A stretch of 64,000 nucleotides of DNA from Microglena sp. YARC (lineage: Eukaryota; Chlorophyta; Chlorophyceae; Chlamydomonadales; Chlamydomonadaceae): contig CM039462.1 in NCBI GenBank assembly GCA_022414725.1, forward strand, positions 17,694,577 through 17,758,576, read 5' to 3'. The translations under genes were made by a program, and so were the position numbers. Of this stretch, positions 9,601 to 16,400 are shown one piece after another. The number at the start of each line of letters is the position of its first letter. Position 1 is the first letter of the stretch. The notes under the pieces are model-generated. The model was not told where the DNA came from. It was given only the letters and a program-made list of their open reading frames with translations, and ran no database searches.

Positions 9601-9858
9601 TATGTAAGAGGGCGTGGGGTGTAACAACAGGCGAAGAGGTTGTGGCACCTGGGGGATGGACCTAGGTGCATGGAGTGTCTGTCATGGGACTAGGGTCATG
9701 GGTGAACGGTTTTGGATTCATGTTCATACCGCTGCTATGGATGGTCCAGGAGCCATGACCATGAGCATGGACAACCCTAATCCTACAGCTGCGGCTTTGG
9801 ACCGATCTGGCAAGCTAGTCGACCGGAGGGTCGGAGTATTGTTGTGGAGCAGTTGCAT
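4899..9858 (-). CDS. DUF1499-family protein, predicted thylakoid lumen, 3' end not found
   Basis: Spliced model: exon 1 9858-9730, exon 2 9287-9148, exon 3 5078-4899 (149 codons visible). All junctions are GT-AG and phases agree (0, then 2, then 2). Exon 1 starts at the first in-frame ATG and encodes a basic, Ser/Thr-rich stretch, a hydrophobic run (AAAVGLGLSMLMVM) and an SIAA end, like a bipartite lumen-targeting peptide. Exon 2 holds GCPPRAACVST and FMPPWLYEP. Exon 3 holds RRLLEELEGVGATV, SPSYISAELQYP and DKDQLDFVLREGLILF. The order CP..CVST, aromatic-Pro, amphipathic helix, ylxAE and D.vEF is the DUF1499 pattern. The usual C-terminal block of about 25 residues should follow exon 3; reading through the donor would stop at once (TAG). 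That exon is either beyond the left edge or was missed. The molecular function of DUF1499 is not established. The gene is divergent from the PRC-barrel gene. Intron 2 is 4.1 kb and full of MITEs. Confidence 0.65.
5097..5291 (+). mobile_element. MITE family F (TIR GGGAAC.GCA), copy 1
   Basis: Begins GGAACAGCAATATGA and ends CATATGATATGCCGGTCC, an imperfect terminal inverted repeat. The body matches 19978-20123 and, inverted, 59937-60080 (TGCCGGCAGTCTGACT, TTACCATTTA, TTTGGTCAAC blocks). This copy is longer because a 22-bp unit containing TCATATGATATCGTG is repeated three times near the left end. It lies in intron 2 of the DUF1499 gene. Confidence 0.75.
5333..5384 (+). repeat. (TTACA)n microsatellite
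   Basis: About ten perfect pentanucleotide repeats. Confidence 0.95.
5431..5470 (+). repeat. 40-bp A-rich segment also inserted in the 1.4-kb satellite
   Basis: A 40-bp A/C-rich stretch (starting AAACAAAAAGAAAAAGC, ending CAAAAAACCCCAT) is identical to 38726-38765, where it interrupts one satellite unit. The flanks of the two copies are unrelated. Confidence 0.8.
5720..5862 (-). pseudogene. Degenerate duplicate of DUF1499 exon 3
   Basis: On the minus strand this reads RLLEELEGVGAKV, a stop, FAEGAVDDASP and so on, clearly the same sequence as exon 3 at 5078-4899 but with at least two in-frame stops. The acceptor AG is lost: the base before CCTCC is G of TCG, not CAG. It sits about 640 bp upstream of the intact exon, inside intron 2. 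It is probably a decayed local duplication, not an alternative exon. Confidence 0.65.
6040..6150 (+). mobile_element. MITE family E, partial copy
   Basis: Left-end sequence TGTTTCTTTTTTGGGCTAC followed by the GCAGCTTCCAGCCAGCC and ATTAGCCAGCCAATGAG blocks shared with 7541-7650 and the full copies. The right end was not seen. Confidence 0.55.
6213..6416 (+). mobile_element. MITE family E, full copy (about 200 bp, about 40-bp TIRs)
   Basis: Left end TTTTTCGGCTACGCGCAGTA; the right end, read in reverse complement, is TTTTCTTTTCAGCTACGAGC. The inverted repeats stay alignable for about 40 bp, through GGCAGCTCC. The internal part (ACTGAGCTGAACCCAAATAT, GTTCTGGATAGCTGATTGTG) matches the copy at 20789-20981. 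No coding frame is seen. Confidence 0.75.
6545..6700 (+). repeat. GT-rich and poly-G low-complexity tract
   Basis: (GT)n runs and G homopolymers, twice following AGGGCAGT.TCATGTG, so the tract is itself a short tandem duplication. Several runs of four or more G could form G-quadruplexes on this strand. It lies in intron 2 of the DUF1499 gene. Confidence 0.85.
7541..7650 (+). mobile_element. MITE family E, partial copy
   Basis: Starts TTTTTCTTTTCAGCTGCGAG, then AGCGGCTTCTAGGAAGCTCC and the ATTAGCCAGCCACTGGGTC block. The right half is missing. Confidence 0.6.
7778..7808 (+). repeat. Poly-C tract
   Basis: Nearly uninterrupted C run with a CTCCTC break, prone to length errors. Confidence 0.9.
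8030..8245 (+). repeat. Dispersed repeat family G, copy 1
   Basis: The CCCACCCTTGAAAGACACCA and AATCCCTGATTGCTAC blocks and the preceding CTACC.AAAGCG.TACC block are shared with 62440-62660. The class is unknown. Confidence 0.6.
8246..8388 (+). repeat. 32-bp tandem repeat, four full copies plus a partial
   Basis: The unit contains AAAAGTACTTTCGATTGAGG and ends GATAAGCCTGTC. Copies start near 8248, 8280, 8312 and 8344. There are no unique spacers, so it is not a CRISPR array. Confidence 0.9.
8389..8520 (+). repeat. Dispersed repeat family H, copy 1
   Basis: Weakly but collinearly similar to 57415-57540: TGTCACAAACTAC.ATTTCAGG, then AAGACTTATTCACACC.GACA, then a GAGCACAT block. Diverged copies of one element. 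Confidence 0.45.
8522..8714 (+). repeat. Two tandem copies of a (CCA)n-containing unit
   Basis: Units at 8522-8612 and 8613-8714 start CTGGCATACAAA, continue to CACCTCTCACA, then a CCA run, and end TTTGT.GTGTCCCAGCTG. The CCA runs differ in length. Confidence 0.85.
8761..8804 (+). mobile_element. MITE family E, left-end fragment
   Basis: CTTTCTTTTCTGCTACGAGC followed by AGCAGCTTCTAGACAGCTA. Only the first about 45 bp of the element remain. Confidence 0.6.
8937..9126 (+). mobile_element. MITE family E, full copy with intact TIRs
   Basis: Left end TTTCTTTTCAGCTACGAGCA and right end GGTAGCTGAAAAGAAAA form a 15-bp perfect terminal inverted repeat that extends imperfectly inward. The element is about 190 bp. 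It lies about 20 bp inside intron 2 of the DUF1499 gene, just after exon 2. The TIR itself (pyrimidine run then CAG) matches a 3' splice-site consensus on both strands. Confidence 0.8.
9350..9405 (-). repeat. Dispersed repeat family D, diverged copy
   Basis: GTTGGGCCCCTCAACGTCACG followed by an A/T-rich end resembles the family D block (CCCCTCAACCTCACGCCTCG) at 12842-12895. Confidence 0.4.
9500..9602 (+). repeat. G-rich low-complexity tract in intron 1 of the DUF1499 gene
   Basis: GT- and GGGGT-rich sequence ending in a G homopolymer. The transcribed (minus) strand is C-rich here. Potential G-quadruplex on the plus strand. Confidence 0.85.
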
Positions 9859-10467
9859 AATAACTTTATCCTTTTCGTTATGCAAAGAGCTGGCCAGCGG
9901 TGCTGACAAGACCCTCCTCGGAGGTATTGTGATCGGGGCGTAATTGTTGGGTCGCAAATGTTCTGCTTCACCAAGATGATGGCAAATTAAGATCAAGGAG
10001 CGTGCTTGAAAGGATTGGTGCGCGCTCTATGCGATCACAATATGTGATCGGTGGGTAGATGCAAACAGGATAGAGCAGGATGAAACGCAGGATGAAACGC
10101 AGGATGAAAACGCAGAGCACGTGATGGGGCAAGATTGGCTTGGTGCGGGGCAGATTGGCTTGGCCTGATGCCCCTGGATGGATCTCGCCAGCAGGGCAGT
10201 TAAATCGAAGGACACGACCGGGTAAAATTGAGGTGGCTAGATTAAACCACGCACTCCAGAAGGGTGGCTGCGGCACATTAACTTACTGCGCACCGCTCTC
10301 CACTGCTCAAGTTCCCTTAACGCATCACCCCATCCCAGGAACCCTACTGTAGTAGGGCGTCCCTCGTGTCCTCCCTTGCCTCCTCTCCTCTTGACGCATC
10401 TTCTCCATTTATTTCATTTGTCACTGTGGCACGAAAACCATTCGCTAGGCTCAACTTCAGGGCTTCA
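9859..10467. promoter_or_regulatory. Shared divergent promoter region
   Basis: The 609 bp between the two start codons (minus-strand ATG at 9858, plus-strand ATG at 10468) must hold the promoters of both genes. It contains a GCGATCACA.TATGTGATCG imperfect palindrome near 10030-10050 and a short triplication of GATGAAACGCAG at 10080-10115. No TATA box is obvious. The last about 145 bp are open in the PRC frame without an ATG, so an upstream 5' exon (possible acceptor CATCCCAG near 10338) cannot be excluded. Confidence 0.45.
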
Positions 10468-13400
10468 ATGCCGTCAACGTCGGTCACTACCAGCAGGGTT
10501 ATGGAGGTGGGATCCACTTCCGCCCGTCGGTATCGCAGGTCAGTGCTGAGCCACGCCAATGCTCCCTACGGCAACGGCAACTACAATTCTCCAGCCAACA
10601 ACCAACCCAGCCAGTACCCGCCCTCACAACGACCTCAGCCTTCCCAGAGCCAACCTCAGGGCCAGCCACAGGCCCGGCCGCAGCAGCAGCGATCCACAGG
10701 CCCTCCCCCAGCTGGGGCCAGGGGACCCCCAAACTCAAACCCCAAGGCTGCACCCTTGGCCCGTGCCCCCTACTCTGGACCCCCTGCCCAGGTCCCCCAA
10801 TCAATAATGATTGATCAATCGCAAGTGCTGGGCAAACAAGTGATCTCGTGTGACACAGGGCGGAAGCTTGGTGTCGCCATCTCCATGTGGGTTGACCCCA
10901 ACAGCGCAGAGGTGGTGTCCTTGGACCTGAGCACCAAGGGGACAGCTAACACCAACGCCCCCACTGTCAACATACCACTGAGTGCCATGAATCAGATTGG
11001 GGATGTGATCCTGGTGAATGATGAGATGGCGATGTACCAACAGCCCTTGGATGGGCGGTACGGTTATCTGGTCCTCACTGGTGTGGAGGTAGGTTCATCA
11101 AGAATTGTGGCAGGGTTGTGTGCACTTTGACAAAGCTTTAAAAATAAATGACCGTCGTGAAATTCTTTTCCAGTGCAGATTTTAATTTTTCATTAAGAAT
11201 TGTGACAAGGTTATAAGCACATTATAATTCAATACAGATTTTGCATTGTTGAATAATGATTGCCAGATGGTTTTGTGCACATTATAGTACAATACAGATT
11301 TTTAATGGTCGAATAATAATTGTCCATGTTTATATACACAGATATTATTCAAAACGGATTTTTAATTGTTGAATAATAATTGTCACATGTTCATATACAC
11401 ACCTATTATTCAACACGGATTGTTAATTGTTCAATAATGATTGTGACATGGTTGTTTGTTTGTTAATTTATCTTAATGTATGTTCATGTTCATTTATGTT
11501 AATGTCCGCTTTTGTTATTGTTAAATGTATGGTAAGGTCTATTCTTTCCTTTCTTGATAGTGATTCAAAATTCAGTTTAATCTCAACAGTATCTGCTTCG
11601 ACAAGTCCTATGCAGCGTCGCCAGCGACGCAGAAAGTTGGCAGAGTGCGTTAGCAATGGAATGACAGGTGGCAACGATGGAGATGACTGAAGCCAGGTAG
11701 TTATGAGGCAGTTAGCTGACGTGTCAGGCTTCAATTTTCGGTCGGTCGAACGGTTAAACAAACAAATGGGTAACCCTGAGGGCTGTCGCCTCCCATAAGG
11801 GGGGGCTCCGCCAAAAATCCTATAGCCGTTGTGCAGTGGTTCATCTTTGGGAGGGCTAGGTGGGTTGGTTCATCTTTGGTAGGGCTACATGGGCTGTGTG
11901 GTGTGGGCCACCGTTAGTAGGACTGTATGGTTTGTACCCCCCTAGGGTGGGCCTGTGGGCTGTGGTTCACCGCACGAGTTAAACCTCATTTGTAAGCGTG
12001 AATTTGCACACTTGGCGTAGTTGCTTTCCTTTGAAGTAATTAGCGCACTAGTGTGAACAATAGCGCGCGCTAAATTGGGGCTTTGCACCAAGTATAAGCC
12101 CCATGTACAAGTGTGGGTTGCAGTGTTTCTTTTTACGCCGACGCGTCGCCAGTGCGTTGCCCACCCGTCGTGGCAGGGCGACGCATGGGTTTGGCAAAAC
12201 TAGTCAGAATTGGCCTTCCGTCGCCCACGGAGCTACGGAAGGCCATTGGCCAATGGTCTTCCGATGCCCACCCGTCGCCCATTCCGTCGCCCCAAATTAG
12301 TCCAGGGATGTGGCAGAGTGGGATACAAATAAATAAATAGTACGCCTTATTACAAGGCGTGAGGTTGAGGGGGCCAGCCCGTTTGCTTTCGATGGGGGGA
12401 ACCACCTGGCTGTGCTTTTTTAAATGGGGCAAAGTTCACTTGGTGTGAGGTAGGCATCACATCACCAGGCATTACCTGCATGCTATCAGTTTTTCTCTAT
12501 TTCAGATTTATGTAGGCCAGGTTGAGTATCTACTTGGGCTGCTCAAGCTTGATTTCAGGAGTGTTGAGTAGCCATCACATCTAGGATCGCGAATCACGGA
12601 GCGAGGGGGGGGGGGGGGGGGGGGGGGGGGGAGGCATTTCTGACTAGTTTAGCCAGACCCTTGCGTCGCCATGCGGCAACAGAATGGCGACAGAATGGTG
12701 ACGCTTCATGTTAAAGGTTGTTTGCCAGGGATTGCTTAGCCGCACCCTCCTTCATTATACATCTTTCTTCACAGTCATGTGATAGCTGCTTAGTATGTTC
12801 CCAGGTTTCGTTATAGATCGGTCAATATGTGTGTTTCGCATGGACTGGCCCCCTCAACCTCACGCCTCGTAATGAGGCATACTATTTAATTAATATATTG
12901 ATTAATCCGCCCAGTTTGCTCCCTGGTTTCTGTGGGTATGGCACGGGAGGGGACTTGGAAATGGGAGGCAGTGAGCAGCCCAGAAATGGCTGAAACAACA
13001 TGTGACAATCAAATCCAGTGCTGTGGTAGCATCAAGTCTTACAGGCAGGCCCGCACATGTGCTACAAGTAGCACCTTCAAGAAACCCCTGGCTATGGGTG
13101 GTGTATGGCTTGGTCTAACTACGGGTGGGTGTAGGCTAGCTATGTGTGGTGTACCAAGGGCTGCTTAGCCACAGTCTCCTTACTCCTACGAATTTTTGTA
13201 CTGTCCTGAGGTAGACCAAAGCCTTACCAACATTTTTAATATTTTTGCGACGCGTCGCCATTCCGTCGCTGCAGTCAGAAATGCCCCCCCCCCCCCCCCC
13301 CCCGAATACCCCAGGCTCTGCGCTTTGCGCTTCACAGGGTTCGGGGGGTGGCGCCTCGCACTGGCGTCGCACCGTGTCGCTCAAATTGCGAATTGTCGCA

Positions 13401-16400
13401 CAGGAAAAAAGCGCTTACCAGCAGGCGTGCACGTGTAGAGCAGATTTCAGGTATCAGTATGTAGCGCACATGTAGAGCAGATATTAGATTTCAGATATCA
13501 GTATGTAGCGCACATGTATATCAGATATCAGATCACAGTATCAGTATGTAGCGCACATGTAGAGCAGATATCAGATATCAGTATCAATGTTTAAGACAAG
13601 TCGTCTCCAGGGTTTTCTAAGGAAATGAACCAGTGTCTTTATTTAGCACCATGGTGCTCCTAGTAGTCTTTGGGGCGCCAGTAGCAGCTTATAGGCCCCC
13701 CAAAGGAACCCAAAGAGGCTCTGCCCTTGGCACTGCTTTGGAAGAAGGAAAAAGCACGCTGCCTCAGCAGCGCGCTGGATTGCCAACATAGCACCCCAAA
13801 ACACCAAGGTATATAATTCAGCTCAAGTACCACACAGCTTTTCTTTTCAGCTACCACTGGTAAAATAACCACGACAATTGGACCCTTGTTTTGGCCTAAT
13901 ACTGGTAAATCAACTGGTGACTTACCCTTTAAAAGCAACCACAACCGGTAGATTTTTGGCGGAGCCCACCCTTCTGGGGGGCGGGAGCCCCCAGTGTTAC
14001 CCATTTGTCCGGTCGACCGAACGTCTGACCAAGTGAGCATGATGAAGCCAGACACGTCAGCCAACGGTCTCGTAACTAACTCGCTTCCCTTGTCACCTTT
14101 GTTGCTCCGTCGCGATCACTCTCCGCCAATTTTTAGCGTCGCAGGCGACGCTGCATCAAAATTGTCGTTGTTGCTTTACCAGTGTACAAGCAGCAGCTTC
14201 TAGGCAGCTACCCTGATTGGCTAGTTAGCCAAACCTGGTTCAACCTGATGCAACTTGAAGCTGGCACAACCATCTTTCCTGTACTGTTGACATATTGAGG
14301 CTTGGCTCAGTGGCTGGCTCAACCAACCAACCCTCTATCCTCAGGTGAAGGCAACCAACCAACCAACCTTCTATCCTCAGGTGAAGGCAACCAACCAACC
14401 AACCAATCTTCTATCCTCAGGTGAAGGCAACCAACCAACCAATCTTCTATCCTCAGGTGAAGGCAACCAACCAACCAACCAACCTTATATCCTCAGGTGA
14501 AGGCAACCAACCAGCCAACCCTCTATCCTCAAGTGAAGGCAACCAACCAACTAACCAACCAACCCTCTATCCTCAGGTGAATTGAACCAACCAATTAACC
14601 CTCTATCCTCAAGTGAAGGCAACCAACTAACCAACCAACCAACCCTCTATCCTCAGGTAAAGACACAATCTGGCGAATTCTTGGGCAAGGTGAGTTGGGT
14701 TGAAGGCTGAGGGGTGAGGAGTGTAGCAGGATAGCTTGCTACTAATCTGTATCTCTAGTATAGTATATGTATGTATAGTAGTCTATGTAGCCGGTATAAT
14801 ACCCCCTTAAGTTGGATTGCATCGCATGTATGTGAGTTTCTGCTCCGCAGGTTGAAGGGAGGCTACACATCATGCTCAGCAAAGAGCAGTAGAAAAAAAG
14901 CAGGAGTTTTGAAAGAAAGAAAAAAAGGTAGAAAAAGAAAAGAAAAAGAAATGCAGAAAAATAAAAAGAAAAAGGAAAGCAGCAGTTTTGTACCAGTACA
15001 GCCTGCTCCGACGCAACTAGAGTCGCCTAGAGCGCAGCCGGTTTGAGAGGAGCCACGTATACAATGTTAAGGTGTATTGCAGGGTTAGGGGTAAGGGGAG
15101 GGGAGGCTCGTCCTGCATGTGGAATTGACACATGGATTGGAGATTGGCTGATGTCTTGACAGACAACACCAGCAACACCATCACCAGGACAAACGTCACA
15201 GATAGCAACAACGCTGCAGCCAACACCACAAACACGAAAACAAACACTCATGCAAGGACAAACACAAAACAAAAACAAGCACAAGCAAAAACAAACACTA
15301 AGATAAACACAACCACAAATACAAAGATAAACACAAATATAAGCTCGAACTTTAAAATAAACACAAGCATAAACACAAAAACAAACACACAGATAAACAT
15401 AAACATGAACACAAAGATCAATACAAACTCCAACAACTATGGTACCAGCAGGATCAGCAGGAGGAGCAATCACAACAACAAGAATGCTCGTAACACCCGG
15501 CTTACACAACACATGCGAGCACCCAACAAATACGAGCACCGCACAAAATGCGAGCCCCCAAAACAAACGCCTTTCCCTGACAGACATCCTCAGTAACATC
15601 TTCACAAACAAACACTAACTGACCCATCAAAAAATCACAAACAGGCACATTGGCAATTTCTCCACCAGCTAACAGACAAACTGAATCATTTAAATGTTAC
15701 AACCTACACACACCCTGCACTGACACCTACACTAACACCTACTCTAACAACCCCTGCATGCAGCTGCGTGACTTCTCCTTCAACCCAGACTCTGGCACCA
15801 TATCAACACCTTCACAACCTCTGCACCTTCACCTAACACCTACACCTAACACCTACACTAACAACCTCTGCTTGCAGCTGCGTGACTTCTCCTTCAACCC
15901 AGACTCTGGCACCATATCAACACCTACACAACCCCTGCATGAACGCCTACCCTAACACCTCCACCAACAACCCCTGCATGCAGCTGCATGACTTCTACTT
16001 CAACCCAGACTCTGGCACTATCTCAACACCTGCGCAACCTCTAAACGAACACCTACACCTAACACCTACTTTAACAACCCCTGCACGCAGCTGCGTGACT
16101 TCTCCTTCAACCCAGACTCTGGCACCATCTCAACACCTACGCAATCCCTGCTCGAACACCTACACTAATACCTACACTAACAATCCCTGCATGCAGCTGC
16201 GTGACTTCTCCTTCAGCCCAGACTCTGGAACCATCTCAAGCATTGTGTATGACGACTTTGGGCTCAGTTTCTTGCCTGTCAACTTCTTCGACACCTTTTC
16301 CCTCCCCCTGTCCAATGTACTCTCATTCAGCCCCTTCGGCATTGTAGTGACCCAAGAGTCTAAGTGAGTACTTTCTGAACAGGGGTGTTTTTGTGGGTGG

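Noticed and set aside
10366..10467. Upstream extension of the PRC protein (non-ATG start)
   Set aside because: The frame is open and looks transit-peptide-like, but has no ATG after the stop at 10318; it would need an unseen 5' exon, so the ATG at 10468 was used.
15132..15596. 154-codon Thr/Asn/Lys-rich gene
   Set aside because: Low-complexity AAACAC repeats inside PRC intron 1.
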